A program made the translations under genes and the position numbers. A stretch of 64,000 nucleotides of DNA. It comes from Cordilura impudica. Its lineage: Eukaryota > Arthropoda > Insecta > Diptera > Scathophagidae. Location: the NCBI GenBank assembly GCA_963682025.1, contig OY821520.1, forward strand, positions 2,217,305-2,281,304, in the 5' to 3' direction. The notes beneath the pieces were generated by a model. That model had not been told where the DNA came from and searched no databases. It saw only the letters and a list, made by a program, of their open reading frames with translations. Position 1 is the stretch's first letter. Each line of letters opens with the position of its first letter. Below are positions 1-10,209 of the stretch, piece after piece.

Positions 1-1090
1 TTAGCAAAGTTTTTTCCCTGGCATGTGAGTACCCAGTGTATGAATAAATATACGAGTTCATAGATAAATATATTGGCGTCCCTGTATGAGTCAATGACTT
101 TGGCAGCAAAAGTTACGTATATTATGTTACGTCTTTGAAGTATTAGAAAAAGTTTTCTTATTTTTACCCGTAGCAAAATTTAAGTGTGGAATCTTCTACT
201 TTTTTACTTTTTTTTATATTTTTTTTTGTTTTGGGATGAAACAAAATTGACGCTAATGGCTTTTGAACACATTTCTTCTGTTCGCTTCCCTTTTTTTTTT
301 TGGTAACTCTTTGACAAGCAAACACTTGTGCACCCTTACATTGATGCAGTTTTTTACACTCGTACACTAGCATATATTGCAATATTGTGCTATGAATGTC
401 TCTTGATACGCATATCACATTTTCGATATTTCTGTTTTTTTTGTTTGTTTGTGTGGCGTAACATTGATGAATGTGTTTGTTTTTAAGTGAAATTTGTTTA
501 GTTTTTGATCATGTGTTTTTGATGATTTTTTAAGCAAAACCATTTTTTTTTTTAATTTCTCTTTGCTTTCCGTAATAATATTTTTTTTGTCTTGAATTCT
601 TGTCCATCATTCTTAAAAAAAACGATTTTCATGCTAAGTCATTTATAGCTAATTATAATTTCAATGGCTCTTTTCTTGTCTTATAACATACGAACTGAAG
701 TCACCTATTGATTTTTGATTTTTTTTGGTTAAAAATTTTTAAATTATTTTTTTTGGAAAATATTTTATTTTATTTTTTGTCTAGACGGTCTGTTTCAATT
801 AAATTTTTTTTGCAATGACTTTGCGGTACTAAAATTCAAAAAAAATTCAAACAGATTGTGGTTAAGATTCTGTGAATATCTTTACTTTTTATAAGAATTG
901 CTGTAATAAAGGGAATTCATTTCAAATTTAGGTTTTATTTTGAATATCAACTTAATTTTATATATTCTGAAAAATCGTATTTTTAAAGTTATTTGAAATG
1001 AAAATAGTAACCGAAAACAAAAAAGTCTAAAAACACTAAAATAGTAAAAAAGTCTAAAAACACTAAAAATATTAACCCCTTTATAAAAAA
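1..1090. other. AT-rich stretch without recognised gene
   Basis: Very AT-rich DNA with T and A homopolymer runs and stops in all frames. I see no coding pattern, transposon motif or RNA gene. It ends where the first heptamer-array head block begins. Confidence 0.6.
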
Positions 1091-1276
1091 AATTCATGTG
1101 AGTCCGATCACAGGTGAGATGTGTAAATATCTAGTAATTAAAGATTTTCGATGGCACTTGTTTAAAAGCAAACAGAAAGCGTCATCTATATATCACTTAT
1201 AGCAAACAACTACAGGGGCTCTGCTACTATAAAAATAATAATTATTATTTATTATTTCAACGGGTTAATTTTTAAT
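1091..1276 (+). repeat. Head block of heptamer-array repeat, copy 1
   Basis: A non-simple block of about 180 bp that recurs at 11305-11355 joined to 20720-20867 (split by copia) and, inverted, at 28886-29028. Shared landmarks in order: ATAAAAAA then TCATG, an AGTCC-ATCACAGG stretch, AGATGTGTAA-ATATCTAG (a near hairpin), ATTAAAG, AACAGAAAGCGTCATCTAT, CAGGGGCTCTG, and an ATAAAAATAATAATTATT run leading into CGGGTTAATTTTTAATTTTT. In each copy the T-rich (or, inverted, A-rich) heptamer array starts right after it, so the head and the array look like one unit. I see no coding capacity and the class is unknown. Confidence 0.75.
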
Positions 1277-2034
1277 TTTTAATTTTTCGTTTTTCATTTT
1301 TCATATTCAATTTTGCATTTTTCGCTTTTCATTTTCATTTTTGTTTTTCGCTTTTCATTTTACATTTTTCATTTTTCGTTTTTCGTTTTCCATTTTTAAT
1401 TTTTTATCTAATTTTTCATTTTTCTTTTCATTCATCGTTTTTCATTTTTCATTTTTCATTTTTAATTTTTTGATTTTCATTTCTCAATTTTAATTTTTTA
1501 CTTTTCATCTTTAGTTTTTCGTTTTTCACGTTTTTTTAATTTTTAATTTTTTATTTTTCAATTTTTCATTTTTTATTTTTCATTTTTGTGTTTTCATTTT
1601 TAATTTTTTTTAGTTTTTATTTTTCATTTTCCAGTTTTTATTTTTAACTTTTTTTTTAGTTTATATCTTTATTTATCAATTTTTCAGATTTTATTTTTAT
1701 TTTGTATCTTTCAGTTTTTATTTTTATTTTTAATTTTTTTTTTCGTTTTTCATTTTTTATTTTTTGTTTCTCATCTCTTATTTTTCGTTTTAAATTTTTT
1801 TTTTTCATTTGTTATTTTATAATTTTCATTTTTTTTTTCCGTCTTTCGTTTTTTATTTTTCATTTTGCATCTTTCAATTTTCATTTTTTATTTTTTATTT
1901 TTAATTTTTTATTCTTCATTTTTAATTTTTTATTTTTCATTTTTCGTTTTGAATTTTTCATTTTTCGTTTCTCATTTTTAATTTTTCGATTTTAATTTTT
2001 CATTTTTCGTGTTTTCTTTTTCGCTTATCGTTTT
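1277..2034 (+). repeat. Degenerate T-rich heptamer array
   Basis: Tandem array of roughly 7-nt units of the form TTTTTCA, TTTTTAA and TTTTTCG with many indels. The plus strand is almost entirely T with single A, C or G separators. Long open frames here are repeats of Phe, Ile, His and Ser codons and are not genes. It is interrupted at 2035 by a Helentron-like repeat and continues after it. Confidence 0.9.
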
Positions 2035-2805
2035 TATACCCTATACCACTATGTGTTTTGGGTATAATCACTTTGTGCTGCTGTTTGTAACAACCAAAAA
2101 TATTTAACCTAGACCCATCTTTAATTATACCGATCGAATCAGAATCACTTTCTGAGTTGATTTAACAATGTCCGTCCGTCCGTCCGTCTGTGTGTCCATG
2201 TAAAGCTTGTAATCAAACTGCAGGTCGCAAATATGAATATATTTTGATGAAATTTGGTATATAAGCTTTTGCCATGGGATGAACGCTATTGAAATTGGTG
2301 AGAATCGGTCCATGTTCAGACCTAGCCCCCATACAAATTACCCATATGAAATCGACATAAATTGCCATAAGATCCAAATTGTCATATAGATCTTACTCAA
2401 ATTGGGTTTGTATGCGTTCATTACATCCATTACTGAGTAGTCCAAAAATGATGCCTTTGGCCCCATATAGAGCTGCTTCCCGATCTTCACTTAAATCTAT
2501 CAAAAAACAAAAATATTGCACGGATTCTTCTCAAATTTTGTTTGTATATATTTTTGCAAAATAAAAGAGACTTTACCAAACATGATCAGGATCGGGCCAT
2601 TTTTGGACCTAGTCCGCATATAGATATGTCATCCGATATGAACTTTTTCATATCTGCAGCCAAAAAAATTAATAAAAATCTCACTCAAATGTGGTTTTTG
2701 CTTATTTTCTATGTCCAGTTAGTAGGGCCTAAGAGAGAGAGTTTCTAAACGCATGGTATAGGGTATCGTATAGTCGGTCTAGACCGACTATAATTTTCTT
2801 ACTTG
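2035..2805 (+). mobile_element. Helentron-like non-autonomous repeat, copy R1
   Basis: One of four near-complete copies here (also 5491-6255, 29837-30640, and minus strand 59390-60170). It begins ATACCCTATACC, carries a (GTCC/GTCT)n tract at 2170-2197, and ends with the inverted GGTATAGGGTAT, then a perfect 24-nt palindrome at 2769-2792 centred on GGTCTAGACC, then TTTTCTTACTTG. Subterminal inverted repeats, an internal GTCY microsatellite and a 3' stem-loop without large TIRs are the layout known for DINE-1/HINE (non-autonomous Helentron) repeats of Diptera. No protein is encoded. The copy sits inside the T-rich array. Naming it Helentron is inference from structure. Confidence 0.7.
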
Positions 2806-5065
2806 TTCATTTACAATTTTTTATTTCTCATTTTTCATCTTTCATTTTCCATTTTTTTTTTCGTTTTTCATTTTCCATTTTTAATTTTTCATCTTTCATT
2901 TTTCATTTTTTAATTTTCATTTTTTAATTTTCATTTTTATTTTTCATTTTTCATCTTTCATTTTTCATTTTTTATCTTTCATTTTTCATTTTACATCTTT
3001 CATTTTTTATTTTCGTTTTTCATTTTTTATTTTTCATTTTTCATCTTTAATTTTTTAATTTTCATTTTATATTTTTTATTTTTCATTTTTGTGTTTTCAT
3101 TTAAAATTTTTTTTAAGTTTTTATTTTTCAGTTTTTTCATTTTTCAGATTTTATTTTTCATTTCTTATTTTTCAGTTTTTTTTTTTTAATTTAATATTTT
3201 TCGTTTTTTTTTCGTTTTTCATTTTTTATTTTTTGTTTCTCATCTCTTATATTTCATTTTTTTTTTTTTTTTTCATTTGTTATTTTTTAATTTTCATTTT
3301 TTTTATTTTTCGTCTTTCGTTTTTTATTTTTCAATTTTTTTTTAATTTTTCATCTTTCAATTTTAATTTTTTATTTTTTATTTTTATTTTTTTTATTCTT
3401 CATTTTTCATTTTTTATTTTTCATTTTTCGTTTGGAATTTTTCATTTTTCGTTTTTCATTTTAAATTTTTCGATTTTAATTTTTCATTTTTGATTTTTCT
3501 TTTCCGTTTTTCACTTTAAATTTTTCATTTTTCATCTTTTATTTTTCATTTTCCGTTTTTTATTTATCGTTTTTAATTTTTCATTTTTAATTTTTCGTTT
3601 TTAATTTTTAATTTTTTATTTTTCATTTTTTATTTTTCATTTTTTATTTTTATCTTTATTTTTTTAATTTTCATTTTTTATTTTTAATTTTTAATTTTTT
3701 ATTTTGCATTTTTTATTTCATCCTTCCTTTTTCTTTTTATATTTTTTATTTTTCATTTATCATCTTTCATTTCTAATTTTTTATCTTTCATTTTTCATTT
3801 TACATCTTTAATTTTTCATTTTTAATTTTTTATTTTCGTTTTTCGTTTTTCATTTTTCATTTTTTATTTTTCATTTTTCATCTTTAATTTTTTAATTTTA
3901 ATTTTTAATTTTTAATTTTTAATTTTTAATTTTTAATTTTTAATTTTTAATTTTTAATTTTTAATTTTTAATTTTTAATTTTTAATTTTTAATTTTTAAT
4001 TTTTAATTTTTAATTTTTAATTTTTAATTTTTAATTTTTAATTTTTAATTTTTAATTTTTAATTTTTAATTTTTAATTTTTAATTTTTAATTTTTAATTT
4101 TTAATTTTTAATTTTTAATTTTTAATTTTTAATTTTTAATTTTTAATTTTTAATTTTTAATTTTTAATTTTTAATTTTTAATTTTTAATTTTTAATTTTT
4201 AATTTTTAATTTTTAATTTTTAATTTTTAATTTTTAATTTTTAATTTTTAATTTTTAATTTTTAATTTTTAATTTTTAATTTTTAATTTTTAATTTTTAA
4301 TTTTTAATTTTTAATTTTTAATTTTTAATTTTTAATTTTTAATTTTTAATTTTTAATTTTTAATTTTTAATTTTTAATTTTTAATTTTTAATTTTTAATT
4401 TTTAATTTTTAATTTTTAATTTTTAATTTTTAATTTTTAATTTTTAATTTTTAATTTTTAATTTTTAATTTTTAATTTTTAATTTTTAATTTTTAATTTT
4501 TAATTTTTAATTTTTAATTTTTAATTTTTAATTTTTAATTTTTAATTTTTAATTTTTAATTTTTAATTTTTAATTTTTAATTTTTAATTTTTAATTTTTA
4601 ATTTTTAATTTTTAATTTTTAATTTTTAATTTTTAATTTTTAATTTTTAATTTTTAATTTTTAATTTTTAATTTTTAATTTTTAATTTTTAATTTTTAAT
4701 TTTTAATTTTTCACCTTTCATTTTTTGTTTTTCATCCTTCCTTTTTCATTTTATATTTTATATTTTTCATTTTTAAAAGTTCATTTTTAATTTTTTAATT
4801 TTCATTTTTCTTTATTCATTTTTCATCTTTCATTTTTCATTTTTCATTTTTCATTTTTCATTTTTCATTTTTCATTTTTCATTTTTTATTTTTCATTTGT
4901 ATTTTTTAATTTTTCTTTTTTAATTTTTCATTTTTCGTTTTTCCTTTTTCGTTCTCAATTTTTAATTTTTTATTTTTCATCTTTAGTTTTTAATTTTTTA
5001 ATTTTCATTATTTATTTTTTATTTTTCGCTTTTCATTTTTCATTTTTTATATTTAATTTTTCATT
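2806..5065 (+). repeat. Long T-rich heptamer array
   Basis: Continuation of the array beyond R1: units TTTTTCA, TTTTTAA, TTTTTCG and TTTTTAT in changing proportions, all with T on the plus strand. It contains a homogeneous subarray at 3897-4711, described separately. No gene. Confidence 0.9.
3897..4711 (+). repeat. Uninterrupted (TTTTTAA)n microsatellite
   Basis: About 815 bp of the 7-mer TTTTTAA, about 116 units, with no mismatch that I could see, inside an otherwise highly degenerate array. Such homogeneity implies recent expansion or an assembly artefact; an older array should show the variation seen on both sides. Confidence 0.92.
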
Positions 5066-5400
5066 TTAAGTTAGACCTGTGGTTTTGCGTGTACTGTGTT
5101 GTCAATATTTATTAAATTATTTATTTATATTTTTTTTAAGTTTTTTATTTACAAATAAATTTTACAAATTATATTCCCTGACTGAATCGTAAGTTAAACT
5201 GTGATGAAGTATTTAAGATATTTAATTAGAAATTATTAATAATGTTAATTTGTATTTGTCGCCAGATTTTATAATAAATTTACGCTCCTGAGGAAGTTTG
5301 AATAAAGCAAACGAAACGTCGAGCAGAAACATGATATTAAATTGATTTTTATTTACACATAAAAACAGATTATTGGCCAAAATAGCCCGTAAGGTAACCC
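5066..5400 (+). mobile_element. Penelope-like 3' end remnant with hammerhead-like motif (candidate)
   Basis: Non-simple DNA between two arrays. At 5288-5317 it has CTGAGGA, a possible 5-bp stem GTTTG (5296-5300) with CAAAC (5308-5312), then GAAAC and GTCG. This order (CTGANGA, stem II, GAAA) is the core of a hammerhead ribozyme, and short motifs with GAAACGTC are known in the terminal repeats of Penelope-like retroelements. No reverse transcriptase or GIY-YIG coding sequence remains. One unpaired A after CTGAGGA and no clear stems I and III weaken the call. Confidence 0.35.
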
Positions 5401-5490
5401 CTTTTTTTAAATTTTATTTTTAATTTTTCATCTTTCATGTTGTATTTTTCATCCTTCCTTTTTAATTTTTTCTTTTACATTTTCCATTAT
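5401..5490 (+). repeat. Short T-rich array remnant
   Basis: TTTTTCATC and TTTTTAA-type units as in the larger arrays, between the Penelope-like remnant and the second Helentron-like copy. Confidence 0.8.
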
Positions 5491-6255
5491 TTATATCACT
5501 ATGTGGTTTGGGTATAATGACTTTCTGCTGCTGTTTGTAACAACCAAAAATATTTGACCTAGACCCATCTTTAATTATACCGATCGAATCAGAATCACTT
5601 TCTGAGTTGATTTAACAATGTCCGTCCGTCCGTCCGTCTGTGTGTCCATGTAAAGCTTGTAATCAAACTGCAGGTCGCAAATATGAATATATTTTGATGA
5701 AATTTGGTATATAAGCTTTTGCCATGGGATGAATGCTATTGAAATTGGTGAGAATCGGTCCATGTTCAGACCTAGCCCACATACAAATTACCCATATGAA
5801 ATCGACATAAATTGCCATAAGATCCAAATTGTCATATAGATCTTACTCAAATTGGGTTTGTATGCGTTCATTACATCCACTAATGAGTAGTCCAAAAATG
5901 ATTCCTTTGACCCCATATGGAGCTGCTTCCCGATCTTCACTTAAATCTATTAAAAAACAAAAATATTGCACTGATTCTTCTCAAATTTTGTTTCTACATA
6001 TTTTTGCAAAATACAAGAGACTTTACCAAACATGATCAGGATCGGTCCATTTTTGGACCTAGTCCTTTTATACATATAGCATCCGATATGAACTTTTTCA
6101 TATCTGCAGCCAAAAAAATTAATAAAAATCCCACTCAAATTTGGTTTTTGCTTATTTTCAATGTCCAGTTAGTTGGGCCTAAGAGATAGGGTTTCTAAAC
6201 GCATGGTATAGGGTATCGTATAGTCGGTCTAGACCGACTATAATTTTCTTACTTG
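5491..6255 (+). mobile_element. Helentron-like non-autonomous repeat, copy R2
   Basis: Almost identical to R1 through its whole length: the GTCY tract, the subterminal inverted repeat and the 24-nt palindrome at 6219-6242 are all there. It shares with R1 the variant GCCATGGGATGAA, where R3 and R4 have CGGCCA-GGATGAA, so R1 and R2 are each other's closest relatives and probably arose by local duplication. The first few bases are slightly decayed (TTATATCAC in place of CCCTATACCAC). Confidence 0.7.
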
Positions 6256-6339
6256 TTTTTTTTTTGTTTTTTAAATGGAAAGAATGAATTTCGAGTGCTC
6301 ATTAAACATTATTTTTTGCGAAAAAAAAAGCTATCAATC

Positions 6340-6954
6340 AAACCAAGGAAAAGCTTGATAAATACTATGGGCACTCTGCACCATAGAATTCAATGGTATA
6401 AAAAAGTGGTTTACTGACTTTCGTTGTGGTCGCACAAATACAAATAACGGTGAACGTTCTGGATGGCCAATCGAGGTCAATACAAATGAAAATGTCGAAA
6501 AAATCCACGATATGGTGTTGGCCAATCGAAAAGTGAAAGTGCAGGAGATTGTTGTTGCAGCAGGCATTTCATATGGCAGTGTGGTTTCGATTTTAAATGA
6601 TCAGTTGGGTTTAAGAAAACTGTCTGCAGATGGGTGCCGCGTTTGCTCTCAATTGGCTATAAACGTAATCATGTCTCAATGGCAAAATTCCAAGAATTGG
6701 GCTACGAATTGGTACCTCATACGCCATAATGTACGGACTTAGCCCCCAGTGACTATTTCCTATTTCCAAACCTAAAGATGTGGCTCGGTGGAAAGAGATT
6801 TAGCTCCAACGATGAAATTGTTGATCAAAAATTCCTATTTTATAGACGTCCAAAAATCCTATTTTTTGTAAGGGATACAAAAATTGAGAAACGTTGGAGG
6901 GAGGTTATGTTGAAAAGAAAAATTTTTTTTCCAAAAACCGCCCTCGTAGCATAT
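6340..6954 (+). pseudogene. mariner transposase relic
   Basis: Pieces of a mariner (Tc1/mariner superfamily) transposase, which cuts and pastes its element at TA. In order: a KYYGHSAP-like piece, the KWFTDFRCGRT region, ERSGWPIEVNTNENVEKIHD, the second helix-turn-helix VKVQEIVVAAGISYGSV with LRKLSA, then a jump to FQELGYELVPHTP, DLAPSDYFLFPNLK and WLGGKRFSSNDEIV. The block between, which should hold the first two catalytic Asp residues, is deleted; only the DLAPSDYF motif with the third Asp remains. Frameshifts and a stop (HTP then TGA) show it is dead. The 3' edge meets a Helitron fragment at about 6955. Confidence 0.85.
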
Positions 6955-7152
6955 ATATAATTTTATGTATGTGTTAGTAGCAGCTTTAAATGTTATTTAA
7001 TCAAAATTAAGGATAAATTTTAAAATCTTAAAATCTGGTGAACAGCTAAAAAGAAATACCTTTCAAATAATATACGTTTGGTCAAATTCAGGATAAAACG
7101 GTAGAACAAAACATCCGTCACAAGAAATCGCCTAGCCTATTAATATTATAGA
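6955..7152 (-). mobile_element. Helitron fragment H4 (5' part)
   Basis: Reads, on the minus strand, from TCTATAATATTAATAGGCTA to a truncation at about 6955. It matches the first half of the Helitron at 58549-58921 and those at 25226-25540 and 61645-61907. Its intact AAATAATATACGTTTGGTC stretch serves as the unoccupied reference for the insertion seen in the copy at 61645-61907. No coding capacity. Confidence 0.65.
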
Positions 7153-7289
7153 TTTTTATTTATGTTTGATTAGCATTAATATTTAATGCAGTGATAATTG
7201 TGTTATTTATATGGAATAAATTATAAAGTTAAGAATAATTTTAAATGATTGAGGCAATTAATATTAAGTGGTGAAAGTGAAGAAATATA
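7153..7289. other. Short AT-rich spacer
   Basis: I see nothing beyond AT-rich sequence here. Confidence 0.5.
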
Positions 7290-7500
7290 ATGGCAGAAAA
7301 CAGCGACAAAAAGATTATTACATATCATAATATTTTCACCAATACAATCATAAGTTACACCGATTTTGTCTTACGTTTTACATCTTATATCTTGTTTTTT
7401 TGTTTATATTGTGAAATAGATTTTCACCACCCTGCCGCCCTCCTGCGCGTATAGATGTTTACACATCAAAAACCTATAATTTCACGACTAACTGTAACCG
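7290..7500 (+). repeat. Dispersed repeat end, related to 26735-26861
   Basis: Contains ATCATAATATTTTCACCAAT, ACAATCATAAGT, TTTTGTCTTACG, CCTGCGCGTATAGATGTTTAC and ACATCAAA in an order that matches the reverse complement of 26735-26861. The 16-mer TAGATGTTTACACATC also occurs in the head block at 28980-29000, so this may be the opposite end of the heptamer-array element. No gene. Confidence 0.5.
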
Positions 7501-7633
7501 GATTACATTCCTACCAGTACAGTATGAGAAACAATAATTTTCTGGAAATTTTTGTGTAAACGAACGCTTTTATAAAATTAATTAAAATGATATAAATTCT
7601 TTAACAACCAAACTTTCAACTTGTTTATTCACC

Positions 7634-7700
7634 CACATACACACACACACACACACACGCACACACACACACGCTCATACACACAAACACACATCTACAA
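7634..7700. repeat. (CA)n microsatellite
   Basis: About 65 bp of alternating CA with a few G and T interruptions on the plus strand. Confidence 0.9.
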
Positions 7701-9388
7701 ACAATTAGTTGGTATGAAAGTTTAAGACTTGAGCAAGAATGAAGAATGGAAAATTTAACGAGTATTTTTTGCAAACACCGGATGTAACAATTTACTTGAA
7801 TATTCTATGCTCTACAAATATATTTGTATGTACGAAACAAAAACAAAATAATTGTTTAAAGAAATAATATTTACGTTTAAATGATTTTATATGTGTGAGT
7901 ACCACTTCAGCGCAGCGATTTGTAATAAAAATTTCTATTTTATTCGTCTTAGCAGGAAATAATGGTGTATGTGCAATTCCATGTCAAGCCGAACTCCTAC
8001 AATTTCACAATGATTTCATATTCAAACAATGTTTATTAACAATTCATTGTACCTATATATTTCACTTTTTATAAATATACATCATATTATTAAATGTAAA
8101 TATCGATTTTTGTATGACATGGCTGTGTAAGATAAAATTCCATGTATTTAATATTATACTATATATTTTATAAATTAATAAAGATAATATAAAAGGAACC
8201 AAACAACTTGCAGTCAAGCTAATAAATATTAACTTTTATTAATTTTTATATTTTCATTTTTATATTTTCGATAATTTTCAAATGTAAAAATCTTTTTACA
8301 AAAGTATAATTTCTTCGTGAAACTTGTGTTTTATACTTTCCGAAAAATCTGTATCATCAATATCATCTACAGATAGTGATTCAGCTAAATTTGGAATTAC
8401 TTGAAATTTCTTGTATGGGAACAACAATTTGTTGAAAACAGTTTAAACTAAATTTCAGCCATTTCTTTTTAAATTTACATAAATCTTTTGGTCAAAATAC
8501 TTTGTTAAATTTTTTTTTCGTCGTTTTAAACAGAAACCATTTCATTATTTGGCAAATTTTCCAACTTTAGTTTCTTAAATATAAAAATTCTTGTCAATTA
8601 TTCTCCGCTTTTTTCAGCATAAACACAAAAGCCACACTATTTGCCACTAACGGTAGAACTCTATGCATTCCAAAGAGAGAAAGAGATGGAAAATAAGAAA
8701 TAAAATTTTCAACGGAAGTTAAAACAATTTAGTTCTTAGCAACTTCCTGCGTTTAATTGAAAGTACACATTCACAACACATAACAAAAAGTTTCGTTTAT
8801 GCTTTTTTTTAGATCGTTCTTTTAACAGCAAAAAAAAGGAAAACTAAAACTGAAAAATTATCATTAAATATATGTCAGCTATATAAATTTCCGAAGTATT
8901 TGTTGTTCGTTGTGCTTTTTTCTTTTGTCTATCTGCAATTTTATGTTATTTTTGTGTTTTGTTCTTATTTCATCTTACTGCTGCTTAAATTAAGAAATAA
9001 ATTTCAAACGAGTCATGTTTTAGGACAGCGCCAGCAGTTCTAGTGAAGCCGCATTTGCAGATACATTCATCTAGGCGTATACGTAACAATAACTTTTATT
9101 GCTCACTCTCTTTCTCTGTCACTTTAGTAAATTTGTCTGTTGTTCGCATACACACACATAAGTATATAAGTATATTTGTATTTATGTGTGACTATGGTTG
9201 TGTCGTTTTTATGTTTGAATTCTAGCCTGCATAACGAATTCTCTGTATTGGGAATGTTTAATTTCATCTCTGCTTTAAATATGTGTTTATATGGAAATTA
9301 AAAAATTGTTTATATATGTATGTATGTGTGTTATTTTTAGCCGTGTTCTCGTTTGAAAAATATAAATATATGTATTTGATTTTAATTT
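7701..9388. other. AT-rich stretch without recognised gene
   Basis: No transposon motif or gene recognised. The only thing of note is a 48-codon open frame on the minus strand (8296-8442) with no start codon, no usable splice acceptor and no match I know. Confidence 0.5.
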
Positions 9389-9650
9389 TGTTATCTCATA
9401 TATAAAAATGGAGTTGTGTATGTTTGTTTGTTTGTCTGTTTGTTTGTTTGCGGTTTATAGGAGACTACACCACTGGACCGATCGTCTTGACATTTTTACA
9501 GTAGGTAACTGCCTATCCGGAAGGAAAAATAGGCTATTTTTTTTCAAGTGGGCGTGGCACGTCCCATACAAAGTGAATTTTTAACATATAATATCTGGAG
9601 TACTACGATAGCAAGAGTTCTGAAACTATGAACATGTACATATTTAAATA
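9389..9650 (+). repeat. Dipteran dispersed repeat fragment with (TTTG)n tract
   Basis: Begins TTATCTCATATATAAAAATG, then a GTTTGTTTGTTTGTCTG-type tract (9420-9450), then CTACACCACTGGACCGATCG and a GTGGGCGTGGCACG stretch. Short TATATAAAAATG starts followed by a TTTG/TCTG tract and an ACTGGACCGAT block are typical of Helitron-related dispersed repeats in flies. It ends against the CACTGTG element at 9652. Confidence 0.5.
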
Positions 9651-9651
9651 A

Positions 9652-10198
9652 CACTGTGGAACAAATTAAATTCAGGTTAGCAAAATTAGGTCGATTCTGA
9701 GAGTGAGGGGTGAAAATAGAGGCTAAATTAGAAGACCCGTATCGCGGCGTTTGTTTATGTTAGTTCGAATTTTTTTTTTTAATCGACCTTCGAACTTTGC
9801 AGTCAAATGCCGATTTTCAGCATATTGTTTATATGATTTTTTGGCTATAACTCGTCGACTAATTGACATTTTTTCAATCTGTAAAAGCCAAATTATTGCT
9901 AGAGACCTGAGCAACAATTAAAATTTTTAAAAAGATTGATTTAGAAAATTTTTGTGGTGCTTGTGAAGCAAAATGTTGGAAAAATTATTTTTTTTTTTTC
10001 ATGCTTTTTGAAAATATTTTCCACAAAACTAAGCCTTTTTTGCTTTCTGTTTGATCTATAATATGATTCTCAGTTTCTTCAAAATATGGAAAAAAAATAT
10101 ATTTTTGAAATGTTAGTTATGAAAAGTTTTAAGTAAAAAAAAATAAATAAATAAATTAAATTAATGATTTGGACAGTTGCCGTTTAGCAGGCGGCTGC
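9652..10198 (-). mobile_element. 3'-terminal fragment of CACTGTG-ended DNA transposon
   Basis: Starts CACTGTGGAAC at 9652 and matches the terminal inverted repeat of the complete element at 47841-51038, followed, on the minus strand, by the last codons of its protein (QPPAKRQLSKSLI then stop, at 10160-10198). It is therefore a 5'-truncated copy in minus orientation. The last coding bases join the TIR directly, without the roughly 330 bp, including the SINE, that lies between them in the complete copy. That supports the extra DNA there being later insertions. Confidence 0.8.
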
Positions 10199-10209
10199 CA
10201 AGTCACGGC

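Noticed and set aside
1702..1995. Phe/Ile-rich open frame
   Set aside because: Direct translation of the T-rich heptamer array; same for 3089-3493 and 21288-21551.
2125..2313. 62-codon minus-strand frame, identical at 5575-5763
   Set aside because: Conserved only because both lie in copies of a non-coding Helentron-like repeat, and it spans the GTCY microsatellite.
8296..8442. 48-codon minus-strand open frame (contains SVDDIDDTDFSESI), as a possible last exon
   Set aside because: No start codon, a stop lies directly upstream and no AG acceptor fits between; no family recognised.
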